This document shows positions 33,193 to 41,171 of a stretch of DNA of 64,000 nt, in pieces. The translations under genes and the position numbers were made by a program. This DNA comes from Rhizomicrobium sp. (lineage in GTDB: Bacteria > Pseudomonadota > Alphaproteobacteria > Micropepsales > Micropepsaceae), in contig JBBCGJ010000001.1 in the NCBI GenBank assembly GCA_037200985.1, forward strand, positions 2,332,756 to 2,396,755, in the 5' to 3' direction. The notes below the pieces were generated by a model that was not told the origin of the DNA, searched no databases, and saw only the letters and a list, made by a program, of their open reading frames with translations. The number at the start of each line of letters is the position of its first letter. The first letter of the stretch is position 1.

Positions 33193-34299
33193 ATGACCTA
33201 TAAACTGCTGCTGACCCCCGGCGACGGCATCGGGCCGGAAGTGATCGCCGATACGCGCCGCGTGCTCGGCTGGTTCGAGCGGAACCGCAACGTCGCCTTC
33301 GAGACCGAAGAGGCGCCGATCGGCGGCATCGCCTATGAGACGCTGGGCACGCCGGAGCCGGACGCGACCATCGCGAAGGCGAAGGCGGCGGACGCCGTGC
33401 TGTTCGGCGCGGTCGGCGGACCCAAATGGGACACGCTGCCCTTCGACAAGAAGCCGGAGCGCGGGCTGCTCAGGCTGCGCAAGGATCTCGGCCTGTTCGC
33501 CAATCTGCGGCCGGCGATTTGCTTCGATGCGCTCAAGGATGCCTCGAGCCTGAAGCCCGAGCTTGTTGCCGGGCTCGATATTCTCATCGTGCGCGAGTTG
33601 ACGGGCGGGGTCTATTTCGGCGAGCCGAAAGAGATCACGACGCTGCCGGACGGCCAGCAGCGCGCGGTGGATACGCAGGTCTACACCACGCACGAGATCG
33701 AGCGCATCGCACGGGTGGCGTTCGAGCTGGCGCGGCTGCGGGGCGGCAAGGTGTGCTCCGCCGAGAAGAACAATGTGATGGTGTCGGGCGTGCTGTGGAA
33801 GCAGGTCGTGCAGAAGGTGCATGACGCGGAATTCCCCGACGTGGCGTTGTCGCACATGCTGGCGGACGCGATGGCGATGCAACTGGTGCGCAATCCCAAG
33901 CAGTTCGACGTGATCGTGACCGACAATCTGTTCGGCGATATTCTTTCGGACGAGGCGGCGCAGCTCACCGGCTCGCTCGGCATGCTGCCGTCGGCCTCGC
34001 TGGGCGCGAAGGACGCGAACGGCAGGCAGCTCGCGCTCTACGAGCCGATCCACGGCAGCGCGCCGGACATCGCCGGCAAGGGCGTGGCCAATCCGATCGC
34101 CTGCATTTTGTCGTTCGCGATGGCGCTGCGCTATTCCTTCGGGCGCGGCGAGGACGCAACGCTGCTGGAGAAGGCGGTGGAGCGCGCGCTGGCGGAGGGC
34201 TACCGCACGCCGGATATCCTGCAGCCGGGCATGACCAAGGTCGGCACGAGCGAAATGACCGCGGCGATCCTGAAGGCGCTGGACAAGCTGGCGGGTTGA
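33193..34299 (+). CDS. leuB: 3-Isopropylmalate dehydrogenase
   Basis: A 368-residue NAD-dependent oxidative decarboxylase that makes 2-oxoisocaproate precursor in leucine synthesis. Signatures are [13 protein letters not shown], the substrate arginines in [28 protein letters not shown] and [28 protein letters not shown] (the metal-binding aspartates), plus [18 protein letters not shown]. Length and order are standard. It is coupled to leuD with a 4 nt gap; a HigBA toxin-antitoxin locus follows. Confidence 0.97.
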   Translation: MTYKLLLTPGDGIGPEVIADTRRVLGWFERNRNVAFETEEAPIGGIAYETLGTPEPDATIAKAKAADAVLFGAVGGPKWDTLPFDKKPERGLLRLRKDLGLFANLRPAICFDALKDASSLKPELVAGLDILIVRELTGGVYFGEPKEITTLPDGQQRAVDTQVYTTHEIERIARVAFELARLRGGKVCSAEKNNVMVSGVLWKQVVQKVHDAEFPDVALSHMLADAMAMQLVRNPKQFDVIVTDNLFGDILSDEAAQLTGSLGMLPSASLGAKDANGRQLALYEPIHGSAPDIAGKGVANPIACILSFAMALRYSFGRGEDATLLEKAVERALAEGYRTPDILQPGMTKVGTSEMTAAILKALDKLAG

Positions 34300-34306
34300 G
34301 CTTCCG

Positions 34307-34343
34307 TTCCAGAAATTGGAAGATGTGCTTCCATTTTTGGGAA
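34307..34343. promoter_or_regulatory. Twin operator before higBA
   Basis: TTCCA-N5-TGGAA at 34307-34321 is a perfect inverted repeat, and TTCCA-N5-GGGAA at 34329-34343 is one base off. Their centres are 22 bp apart, two helical turns. They precede a possible -10 (TATCTT, 34352-34357) and the toxin ATG at 34366, as expected for autorepression by the antitoxin complex. Confidence 0.65.
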
Positions 34344-34365
34344 ATTCGGTCTATCTTGCTGTGAC

Positions 34366-34677
34366 ATGATCGGCGTCGGCACCGATCTGGTGGAGCGGTA
34401 TTTCGCGAAGCGCGCGGGAAGCCGCGGCATCAAAGCGGCGCGCGCACAATATGATGCATGGCTGAGCATCGCGCGGGCCGCGGACTGGAAATTGCCCGCC
34501 GATGTGAAGGCGTCTCACCCGAAGGCGAGCATTCTCAAGGGCGGGCGCGTGGTGTTCAACATCAAGGCCAACGATTTTCGCCTGATCGCATTGGTTCAAT
34601 ACCGGGACGGCGTGCTGATGACCCGGTTTTTCGGAACGCATGCGGAGTATGACGAGATCGACGCGGAGACCGTGTGA
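34366..34677 (+). CDS. higB: HigB-family toxin
   Basis: A 103-residue RelE-superfamily mRNA interferase. The C-terminal part GGRVVFNIKANDFRLIALVQYRDGVLMTRFFGTHAEYDEID is diagnostic for HigB toxins, which cut mRNA on the ribosome. The toxin comes before the antitoxin, the higBA order, and their genes overlap by 1 nt (TGATG at 34675-34679). Two inverted repeats lie in the promoter. Confidence 0.9.
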   Translation: MIGVGTDLVERYFAKRAGSRGIKAARAQYDAWLSIARAADWKLPADVKASHPKASILKGGRVVFNIKANDFRLIALVQYRDGVLMTRFFGTHAEYDEIDAETV

Positions 34678-35054
34678 TGAAAGCGACATTGATCATCGTT
34701 CAGAACGATGCCGACCACCGCGAAGCGCTTGGCTTGATCGAGAAGCTGATGGCGTCGGACGATCCGGCCGATCGCGCCCGGATGGCGGCGCAGGCGCGGC
34801 TGGTCGAAGCCTATGAAAAATCGCGTTGGCCGCGCCGGGACGCGCGCTTGCCCGAACTCCTGACCTATCTGATGGACCAGCACGGCTTAACGCGCGCCGA
34901 TCTGGTGCCGCTGCTCGGGACGCCCAGCCGCGTCAGCGAAGTCCTGGCCGGCAAGCGCGAGTTGAGCATGACGATGGTCAAGCGGCTGCGGGATCGGTTT
35001 CACGTACCGGCTGATCTGTTCATCTCAATCGGAACGCCTTCGGTCGCGGCGTAG
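34677..35054 (+). CDS. higA: HigA-family antitoxin
   Basis: A 125-residue antitoxin with a C-terminal helix-turn-helix: LLTYLMDQHGLTRADLVPLLGTPSRVSEVLAGKRELSMTMVKRLRDRFHVPADLFI. This is the XRE-type DNA-binding module of HigA, which binds the toxin and represses the operon. ATG 34677 overlaps the toxin stop. The twin inverted repeats at 34307-34343 are its likely operators. Confidence 0.9.
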   Translation: MKATLIIVQNDADHREALGLIEKLMASDDPADRARMAAQARLVEAYEKSRWPRRDARLPELLTYLMDQHGLTRADLVPLLGTPSRVSEVLAGKRELSMTMVKRLRDRFHVPADLFISIGTPSVAA

Positions 35055-35170
35055 TCGCGTGCGGCCGCGTTCCGTGACAGCGACATCGAGGGCACGCGAC
35101 AAGCTGGCCACGGCCTGACCGAGGCCATAAGCTCGCGGGAACGCAACCGCGCGGGGCCCGTTGGCACGGC
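35055..35170. other. Intergenic region before the MgtC-like gene
   Basis: I see only short GC-rich inverted repeats here and a weak ribosome site near 35162. No recognised magnesium riboswitch or promoter was found. Confidence 0.4.
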
Positions 35171-35866
35171 ATGAATTGGGCGAACCTCGTAAACCCGTTC
35201 GACGGACAGCTCGTGCTGCGGCTGCTGGTCGCCGCCCTGCTGGGCAGCGTGATCGGCGCGGATCGCGAGCGCCTGGTCTGGGCCGCCGGCCTACGCACGC
35301 ACATGCTGGTCTGCGTCGGCGCCTGCCTGTTCATGATCGTGTCGGCCTTCGGCTTCGCCGACATCCTGGGCACGCAGCACGTCATCCTCGATCCCTCGCG
35401 CATCGCGGCGCAGGTCGTGTCGGGCATCGGCTTTCTCGGGGCCGGCTCGATCCTCCTGCGCGGCGACGTCATCCGGGGCCTCACCACCGCGGCAAGCCTG
35501 TGGAGCGTCGCGGCCATCGGGCTGGCGGTCGGCGGCGGCCTCTATGTCGAGGCCGTGGCGGCCACGATCGTGATCCTGATCATCCTGACGGGGATCAAGC
35601 CGCTGGAGGAAAGGCTGCAGCGCCGCAATCGCAGCCACGAAATCCGCTTCACGGCCGAAGAAGGCACGATGTCGATGGCGGCGCTGGAGGCGGCGCTCGG
35701 CTATCGCGCGCGGCGCATTGCGCGCTATGTCGCGACGCCCGGCGACGAGCCCGGCAGCGAGAGCGTGACGATCACACTGATCCGGCTGACAGCGGACGAC
35801 GTCGACGAGATCGTCCGCCAACTCGGCGCCCTGCCGCACATCAAGGACGTAAGCCGAAGGGGATGA
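35171..35866 (+). CDS. MgtC/SapB-family membrane protein
   Basis: A 231-residue inner membrane protein. The first 145 residues hold five hydrophobic segments with the family core LLVAALLGSVIGADRERLVWAAGLRTHMLVCVGACLFMIVS and VVSGIGFLGAGSILLRGDVIRGLTTAASLWSVAAIGLAVGGGLY, including the conserved Asp and Arg residues. The last 85 residues form an ACT-like soluble domain. MgtC proteins help growth at low magnesium, in Salmonella by acting on ATP synthase. It is a single gene, with the convergent 86-residue gene ending 10 nt away. Confidence 0.9.
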   Translation: MNWANLVNPFDGQLVLRLLVAALLGSVIGADRERLVWAAGLRTHMLVCVGACLFMIVSAFGFADILGTQHVILDPSRIAAQVVSGIGFLGAGSILLRGDVIRGLTTAASLWSVAAIGLAVGGGLYVEAVAATIVILIILTGIKPLEERLQRRNRSHEIRFTAEEGTMSMAALEAALGYRARRIARYVATPGDEPGSESVTITLIRLTADDVDEIVRQLGALPHIKDVSRRG

Positions 35867-35875
35867 CAGTGGGGG

Positions 35876-36136
35876 TTACTGTTCGACCACGAGCTGTCCG
35901 AAGTGCTGGACGAAGCGGCGCTTGATGCGGCGGATCCAGCGGATCTCGTCTTCGGGGTCCTCGTAGCCGTCGGCCTTGAGCACGTCGAGCGCGAATTGCC
36001 TGGCGTCGATCCGCTTGGCCGTCACGATGGCGCGGACCTTGGCGTCCGAGAGATTGAACCCCCAGTCGTCGCACAGGCTGCGCAGCAGGAGCTCGAGCTG
36101 CGCCTCCACCGTCTCTTCCTGTTTCCAGCGCGCCAT
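35876..36136 (-). CDS. Small conserved hypothetical protein
   Basis: An 86-residue soluble protein (MARWKQEETVEAQLELLLRSLCDDWGF...), mostly helical and charged; I do not recognise a function. Its ATG follows directly on the stop codon of the quinone oxidoreductase gene (TAG-ATG), so it is the third gene of the TetR / oxidoreductase operon. Codon use matches its neighbours, which supports it as a real gene. Confidence 0.7.
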   Translation of the reverse strand: MARWKQEETVEAQLELLLRSLCDDWGFNLSDAKVRAIVTAKRIDARQFALDVLKADGYEDPEDEIRWIRRIKRRFVQHFGQLVVEQ

Positions 36137-37105
36137 CTAGGGTTCGATCACCACTTTGCCGATCACGCTGCGGTCCTGGAGCGTGCGCATCGCATCGACG
36201 GCCTGCGCGAGCGGAAACCGCGCATGGATGTGCGGACGGATTTTCTTTTCGGCCAGAAGTTTCGTGATCGCGAACATGTTCTGGCGGCCCTTCTCGGGGA
36301 ATTTGCGGCCGTATTCGCCGGCGCGCACGCCCAGGATCGAATAGCCCTTGATCAGCGGCATGTTCACGCCGATGGAGGGGATGCGGCCGCTGGTGAAGCC
36401 GATGATCAGGATACGGCCGTCGAAGGCGATGCAGCGCGTGCTCTCGTCGAACACGTCGCCGCCGACGGGATCGTAGATCACATTGGCGCCCTCGCCGCCG
36501 GTCAGCGCCTTCACCTGCTCGCGGAAGCCGGATGAGGGAAAGACATGGTCGGCGCCGTAGTCCTTGAGGAAGGCCCGCTTGGTCCCGGTCGAGGCGGTGG
36601 CGATGACCTTGGCGCCCAGATGCTTGCCGAGATCGACCGCCGCGAGGCCGACGCCGCCGGCGGCGCCGTGCACCAGAAGCCATTCGCCGGCCTCCAGCCG
36701 GGCGCGGCGGACCAGCGCGACGTAAGCCGTGAGATAGGCGACGGTGAAGCTCGCCGCCTCGGCATAGGCGATGCCCTTGGGGATCGGACGCAGGCCCACC
36801 GCCGGGACCTGGATCTCCTCGGCGTAGCAGCCGAGACCGCCGACGATCACGCGGTCACCGATCCCGACATTCGACACGCCCTCGCTCACCGCGACGACGT
36901 CGCCGGCGGCTTCGGTGCCGGGGATGAAGGGCAGGTCCGGCTTGTGCTGGTACTTGCCCTGGACGGTCAGGATATCGGGGAAGTTCACCGCCGCGGCGCG
37001 GATGCGCACCCGCGCCTGGCCCGGCCCAGAGGGCGGCAGGTCGACGTCTTCGAGCGTCAACGCGCCGATGTCGTCGCCGAGCGCGCGGCAGAGGATGGCC
37101 TTCAC
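36137..37105 (-). CDS. Zinc-type alcohol dehydrogenase / NADPH:quinone oxidoreductase
   Basis: A 322-residue medium-chain dehydrogenase/reductase starting at GTG 37105. It shows the GroES-like N-terminal domain (VRIRAAAVNFPDILTVQGKYQHKPDLPFIPGTEAAGDVVAV) and the NADP Rossmann fold (WLLVHGAAGGVGLAAVDLGKHLGAKVIATAST). No catalytic zinc cysteines are seen, which places it with quinone oxidoreductases. It would reduce quinones or enones with NADPH. The start overlaps the stop of the TetR gene, so the two are coupled, and TetR probably controls it. Confidence 0.9.
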   Translation of the reverse strand: MKAILCRALGDDIGALTLEDVDLPPSGPGQARVRIRAAAVNFPDILTVQGKYQHKPDLPFIPGTEAAGDVVAVSEGVSNVGIGDRVIVGGLGCYAEEIQVPAVGLRPIPKGIAYAEAASFTVAYLTAYVALVRRARLEAGEWLLVHGAAGGVGLAAVDLGKHLGAKVIATASTGTKRAFLKDYGADHVFPSSGFREQVKALTGGEGANVIYDPVGGDVFDESTRCIAFDGRILIIGFTSGRIPSIGVNMPLIKGYSILGVRAGEYGRKFPEKGRQNMFAITKLLAEKKIRPHIHARFPLAQAVDAMRTLQDRSVIGKVVIEP

Positions 37106-37764
37106 GCCGTGCCCGTCTCGGTCGCCGGGCGATCGGCGTTGGGCAGGGTGCGGATGCCGCCGATGAACAGCGCGGTGGCGAAATTGGCGGCCGCCACGGG
37201 ATCGCGCTTCTCGCGCTGGACCATGCGCTCGCCGACCTCGAAGGCGACGCCGACGATGGCGGCCATCAGGTAGTCGGCGTCGATCGGCGGGAACAGGCCC
37301 TCCTGGATCGCCTTCTCGATGTCCTCGCGCAGCTCCTCGAAGCCGGCGACGATCTCGGGCGTGTGGACGCGGAACCTCGTGGTGTCGGCGCTGTGGCGGA
37401 TGGTGCGGACGGCCATGTGGTCTTCGGCCATGAACTCCAGGAAGGTGCGGAAGGTCGAGGAGATGAACTCCTCCACCGTCCTGGCCTTGCGGCGCTCGTC
37501 GCGCAGGCGCGGCCGGATCGTCAGCGCCAGCTCGTCCTGGATCGCCTGGAACACTTCCTCCTTGGATTTGAAGTAGTTGTAGAAGGTCCCCGAGGCGAGC
37601 GGGGTGGCGCGGATGATGTCGCGCACCGTGGTGGCGCCGAAGCCGAGCTCGGCGAAGACCTTGCGGGCGGCGTCCAGGATCAGCTCCCGGTTCTGCACCT
37701 TGGTCTGCTCGCGCTTGCCGAGCGGCTCGGGACGGAGGACGGGCTTCAGGAGTGACGAATCCAT
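37102..37764 (-). CDS. TetR-family transcriptional regulator
   Basis: A 220-residue regulator with an N-terminal helix-turn-helix (ELILDAARKVFAELGFGATTVRDIIRATPLASGTFYNYFKSKEEVFQAI, residues 27-75) and a C-terminal ligand-binding domain. The start is ATG 37764, because the longer open frame upstream reads through the promoter. It heads an operon with a quinone oxidoreductase (4 nt overlap) and an 86-residue protein. A promoter with a palindrome in its spacer lies at 37790-37817, so it likely represses itself and the operon until a small lipophilic inducer appears. Confidence 0.92.
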   Translation of the reverse strand: MDSSLLKPVLRPEPLGKREQTKVQNRELILDAARKVFAELGFGATTVRDIIRATPLASGTFYNYFKSKEEVFQAIQDELALTIRPRLRDERRKARTVEEFISSTFRTFLEFMAEDHMAVRTIRHSADTTRFRVHTPEIVAGFEELREDIEKAIQEGLFPPIDADYLMAAIVGVAFEVGERMVQREKRDPVAAANFATALFIGGIRTLPNADRPATETGTA

Positions 37765-37789
37765 GACGGTCTCGCTAAGTGACCGGCGG

Positions 37790-37817
37790 ATTCTAACGAT
37801 TAGTGACACCTCGTCAA
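37790..37817 (-). promoter_or_regulatory. Promoter and candidate operator of the tetR operon
   Basis: On the minus strand TTGACG (37812-37817) and TAGAAT (37790-37795) are 16 nt apart, a good sigma-70-type promoter. The palindrome CTAA-TCG-TTAG (37793-37803) lies between and over the -10, as a TetR operator would. The start of transcription would be close to 37783, about 20 nt before the ATG. Confidence 0.65.
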
Positions 37818-38114
37818 TTTTTCCGCGGAGGCGCCTGCCAGGGAACCACAAGATGTAGTAGGTTGAGCAGCCCGGACCACATCGTACTGTTTTCGCGATC
37901 TCGTGAGCGGATCCTTCCGCCCATTTGAACCGCGGAAATCCGAGGGGTACCCCCTCTCGGCCTCCCCGGCTTTGCACGACGGGGCCATCCGGCGAATCTA
38001 AGTTGGGGGCTTTCCGAAGGGTTGCAAGGCCGCGCGGTCGGACTTTCCCCCCAGTCGCTGGATGCCCGCCCGCGCGGGCATGACATAGTGGGATCGGTGA
38101 TAGACGATCCGGGC
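37818..38114. other. Intergenic region with hairpins
   Basis: Apart from the tetR promoter and the REP copy at 38058-38084, this gap contains a GC-rich inverted repeat at about 37940-37960 (CCGAGGGG and complement). I find no gene, RNA gene or second promoter that I can defend. Confidence 0.45.
38058..38084. repeat. Single REP-like palindrome
   Basis: A copy in reverse orientation of the GTCAT...ATCCAG hairpin, 31 nt before the thioesterase ATG at 38115. It matches the copy at 914-940 in all but a few loop bases. Confidence 0.8.
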
Positions 38115-38576
38115 ATGAGCGATACCCCCAGCGAGCGGTTCCAGCAGGCGATCTCCGCGCAGGGCGGGACGGCTTTCCTGAACGCGCTGGGCGCGATCGT
38201 GGTCGAGGCGGTGCCGGGCCGCAGCGTCATGCGCCTGCCCTATGCGCCGCACCTTGTCGGCAATCCGGAGACCGGCGTGGTCCATGGCGGGGCGATCACC
38301 GGCCTGCTCGACCAGGCCTGCGGCATGGCGGTCGGCTCGGCGCTCAGCCTGCGCCCGCCGGAGGATGGCGGGATGCGGAGCATCGCGACGCTCGATCTTC
38401 GGATCGACTACCTCAAGGCGGCAAAGCCCGGCGCCGACATCACGGTGGAGGCCGAATGCGTGAAGATCACGCGCCAGATCGTGTTCGCGCGCGGCCGCGC
38501 CTTCCAGGAAAGCGAAGGCGAGCCCATCGCGCTCGCCACCGCGGCCTTCATGATCACCGACCTCAAGCCGGGCTGA
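38115..38576 (+). CDS. PaaI-family hotdog thioesterase (first of pair)
   Basis: A 153-residue single-hotdog protein. The core NPETGVVHGGAITGLLDQACGMAVGSAL contains the VHGG helix turn, with the conserved Gly-Gly and catalytic Asp/Glu region, then RSIATLDLRIDYLKAAKPG. Family members release CoA from aryl- or acyl-CoA esters. ATG 38115 is preferred to the open frame upstream, which reads through a REP palindrome. A related gene follows 5 nt downstream. Confidence 0.9.
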   Translation: MSDTPSERFQQAISAQGGTAFLNALGAIVVEAVPGRSVMRLPYAPHLVGNPETGVVHGGAITGLLDQACGMAVGSALSLRPPEDGGMRSIATLDLRIDYLKAAKPGADITVEAECVKITRQIVFARGRAFQESEGEPIALATAAFMITDLKPG

Positions 38577-38581
38577 CGACG

Positions 38582-39013
38582 ATGGAGCTTCTCGCCAAAG
38601 CGGCGCGCGAAGGCGTCGCCCCCGATGTGAGCGCCCTGATCGCGGCGGTGCCCTATTGCGCCTTCCTCGGCCTGGCCGCGCGACTCGACGGGACGCGGGT
38701 GATCCTGGAAATGCCGTTCGACGAGAAGCTGATCGGCAATCCGGTGCTGCCGGCGATCCATGGCGGGGTGATCGGCTCGCTCCTGGAGACCGCGGCCATC
38801 GTGCAGACGGTGTGGGCGACCAAGAGCGCGGCGCTGCCCAAGCCGGTGGACATCACCATCGACTATCTGCGGACCGGCCGGCCGGTCGCGAGCCATGCGA
38901 GCGCGACGCTGGCGCGCCAGGGGCGCCGCGTGGTGAACGTCCACGCCACGATGTGGCAGGAGGACGAGGCGAAGCCCATCGCGGGACTGCGGGGGCATTT
39001 CTTGCTGAAATGA
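38582..39013 (+). CDS. PaaI-family hotdog thioesterase (second of pair)
   Basis: A 143-residue protein of the same family (NPVLPAIHGGVIGSLLETAAIVQTVWA, then PVDITIDYLRTGRP). It is clearly a paralogue of its upstream neighbour but with quite different sequence. Tandem hotdog genes of this kind may form a heteromeric enzyme, since one hotdog dimer shares its active site between subunits. The two genes are separated by only 5 nt. Confidence 0.88.
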   Translation: MELLAKAAREGVAPDVSALIAAVPYCAFLGLAARLDGTRVILEMPFDEKLIGNPVLPAIHGGVIGSLLETAAIVQTVWATKSAALPKPVDITIDYLRTGRPVASHASATLARQGRRVVNVHATMWQEDEAKPIAGLRGHFLLK

Positions 39014-39116
39014 GGACCTCCCCTCGAGGGCACGAAAAATCGCAGCGACGCGTCGCGACAGCGCATGTGCGCGCGCTTTTTCGGGGAGAGGTTGGCCGAT
39101 CCGCCGGCCCCCTCCC

Positions 39117-39139
39117 CGAAATTCGCTTCGCGAATTTCG
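39117..39139. terminator. Hairpin after the thioesterase genes
   Basis: CGAAATTCGC and its complement form a 10 bp stem with a 3 nt loop, nested within CCCTCCCC / GGGGAGGG-type arms on both sides. It lies between the thioesterase operon and the convergent DoxX gene. Confidence 0.5.
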
Positions 39140-39166
39140 ACCCTCTCGCAAGGGGAGGGTGGATTC

Positions 39167-39562
39167 TCAGTTCCAGTTGCCGCCGATGTTCAGGCCGATC
39201 CGGCCGGCACCGAGCAGCGCGACCGACAGGCCGCCGAGCAGGTAGAAGGTCTCCAGCTCCAGCGCATAGCCGCCATAGGCGTTGAGCTGAAAGAGCATCG
39301 CGGTGCCGGCCAGGACGATGGCGACGATCATGTTGGCCGTGATGAGCAGGCCGCCCAGCCGCGCGAACAGGCCGAGGATCACCAGGATCGGGCCGACGAT
39401 CTCGCCCGCATAGACGCCATAGGCGACCGCGTCGGGCAGATGGTGCGCCACCACCATCGTCTTGATGTCCGCGATGCCGGTCAGAAGCTTGTGAATGCCG
39501 TGAAACAAAAGCAGCCCGCCGACGCCGAGCCGGACCACCAGTTTGCCGATGTCTTCCTGCAT
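39167..39562 (-). CDS. DoxX-family membrane protein
   Basis: A 131-residue protein with four hydrophobic helices (LVVRLGVGGLLLFHGIHKLLTG, AYGVYAGEIVGPILVILGLFARLGGLLITANMIVAIVLAG, YALELETFYLLGGLSVALLGAG). This is the DoxX/SURF4-like fold, linked to oxidative-stress or quinone functions in some bacteria. ATG 39562 was preferred to an in-frame codon at 39577. It is a single gene. Confidence 0.88.
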   Translation of the reverse strand: MQEDIGKLVVRLGVGGLLLFHGIHKLLTGIADIKTMVVAHHLPDAVAYGVYAGEIVGPILVILGLFARLGGLLITANMIVAIVLAGTAMLFQLNAYGGYALELETFYLLGGLSVALLGAGRIGLNIGGNWN

Positions 39563-39592
39563 GCCGTTCCCCCTCAAGGTGCGTGGCGGGAA

Positions 39593-40033
39593 CTATACGC
39601 CTTCATGTTGCAGGACGGTGTCTGCCGAAAAATGGGGCATTTCGCCGGCCGAAGCGAAGTCGAGCATCGGATGACGCCGGATTGTGGGGCGCGGACTGCG
39701 GAATTGGCGGGCCGCCACGGTTAACGGCTTGCGTTTTCGCGCGCTGGTTGCTGCGGCACGCGGGACACTGCGGACGGAAAAAGCGCGCGTGGCCGGCGCG
39801 TCCGCCGCGGCGGCGGGCGCGGCAAGCGCCACCGGCTCGTTCTTGACCGGCGCCGGGACCGGCGGCGCGCGATGGGCGCGCCAGATCGCGGCGAGGCTGG
39901 TGCGCAGGCCCTCCACCGCCATCACGGCGATAAAAACCACGCCTGTCGCGCACATGATCTGAACGAAGGGCGGCTGGCGCGACATGATCGCGACCACCAA
40001 ATGCCACACATCCACCCACCCGGCCTTGTTCAT
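39593..40033 (-). CDS. Hypothetical single-pass membrane protein
   Basis: A 146-residue protein with one membrane segment (FVQIMCATGVVFIAVMAVEGL, about residues 23-43) followed by an alanine/proline-rich basic tail. I do not recognise it. ATG 40033 with GGGGCAGACGGCGG upstream is the most plausible start; the frame remains open further up, but that part has no protein-like composition. It ends 30 nt upstream of doxX on the same strand. Confidence 0.5.
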   Translation of the reverse strand: MNKAGWVDVWHLVVAIMSRQPPFVQIMCATGVVFIAVMAVEGLRTSLAAIWRAHRAPPVPAPVKNEPVALAAPAAAADAPATRAFSVRSVPRAAATSARKRKPLTVAARQFRSPRPTIRRHPMLDFASAGEMPHFSADTVLQHEGV

Positions 40034-40223
40034 CCGCCGTCTGCCCCAACACCACCCCTGTGGACCATTGTGCATGAAATGCGTCGCCTTTCCATGCGGC
40101 GATGACGGCGCGACGATGCGCCTTGGCGAACTGGTTGATGCACAGGGCGTAAGCAGCGCGGGCGGATTTTGTGCGTTCGACATGCCGCGGGCAATTGCGC
40201 GCCAATTCTGGCAACCTCGCGCC

Positions 40224-40400
40224 ATGCACATCGTCGCGCATCTCTTCGGCCTGCTCGTCCTGCTCGCGGTTTTCCTCGGCGGGTTCGCGCTGTTCTGGAT
40301 TGCCCGGCAGGACGACAGCCGCGCCGGACGGCTGATCGGCCTCATCGCCATGGCGGCGAGCGCGTTTACCATCGCCTGGCTCGGCCACCGCCTGTTCTGA
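40224..40400 (+). CDS. Small two-helix membrane protein
   Basis: A 58-residue ORF (MHIVAHLFGLLVLLAVFLGGFALFWIARQDDSRAGR...) with two hydrophobic helices separated by a charged turn. It has a good composition for a small inner membrane protein, but no family is recognised. A longer in-frame extension reaching 39984 does not look like protein. It sits between two poorly characterised genes. Confidence 0.45.
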   Translation: MHIVAHLFGLLVLLAVFLGGFALFWIARQDDSRAGRLIGLIAMAASAFTIAWLGHRLF

Positions 40401-40464
40401 GGTTGCCGGCGCGGCGTTTCCCTCTTGTCCTGCCAGTTAGCGCTCACATGGGCGGGAGGCCGTG

Positions 40465-40976
40465 ATGGCGAAAGGCTATATTCTACTGCTCGCGCTGTTC
40501 GCGACCGCCGCCGTCGCGGCGCCGGTGCCCATCACGGCGGTGCCGTCGGCTATATCGTGCACGACCGCGACAGGGAGGATGCGTTCTATCGCACGCTGCT
40601 CGGCTTCCGGCCCTATTGGTGGGGCGGCGCGGAGGGCAAGGGCGCGGAGTGGATCTCGCTGCTGGTGCCGGACGGCACCGACTGGCTCGAATACATGGTG
40701 CAGCAGGGCCCGCCCGACCATGGCATCCCGGACGCGATGAGTGGGACGATCGCCGGCGTACTCGATCACTTCTCGCTCGGCGTGGCGAATATCCGCGATG
40801 CGGTGACGCTGCTGACGGCGACGGAGCGTCCGGGCCGGAATGACGGGCCGAAGACCGGGCGCGACGGCACGTGGCAATACAACCTCTACGACCCGGACGG
40901 CACCCGCGCCGAGATCATGGAGTTCCATGCGGTGGCCAAGCCGTGCTGCTCGCCGTTCACGGCGGGGGACCCGTAA
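40465..40976 (+). pseudogene. Frameshifted secreted VOC (glyoxalase-like) protein gene
   Basis: The frame from ATG 40465 encodes a signal peptide (AKGYILLLALFATAAVAAPVPIT) and then goes out of register. From about 40545 the next frame continues with GYIVHDRDREDAFYRTLLGFRPYW, an N-terminal VOC-domain motif, and runs to a stop at 40976 through HFSLGVANIRDAV and WQYNLYDPDGTRAEIMEF, the rest of the VOC fold. Joining the two gives a normal exported VOC protein of about 170 residues, so 1 or 4 bases appear lost near 40531-40550. The region has no other start codon for the second frame. A sequencing error would explain it equally well. Confidence 0.65.
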
Positions 40977-41001
40977 CGCCGGCGCGTTCGCGCCGATGAT
41001 T

Positions 41002-41037
41002 CACGCGGAGCCGCGGCGTTCTCCGCGGCTCCGCGTG
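41002..41037. repeat. 15 bp stem-loop sharing its arm with 11044
   Basis: CACGCGGAGCCGCGG and its complement flank a 6 nt loop. The arm is the same as in the 26 bp palindrome at 11044-11069. It lies in the 195 nt gap before the helicase gene. Confidence 0.78.
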
Positions 41038-41171
41038 CGAATATGGGATGGCCGCCCAAGGGGCGGCCGGCAAGATGTTGGGAGTTGCGCGGTTTCGCCG
41101 TCCCGCCAGGGGTGAAATCGCCGCCCACAAGTTCTACATTGGTTCATGCTCTCAGAATCGCGTGCGACGCC

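Noticed and set aside
35055..35170. Possible magnesium or metal riboswitch before the MgtC-like gene
   Set aside because: Only short inverted repeats are present, with none of the conserved elements of M-box, yybP-ykoY or other known classes.
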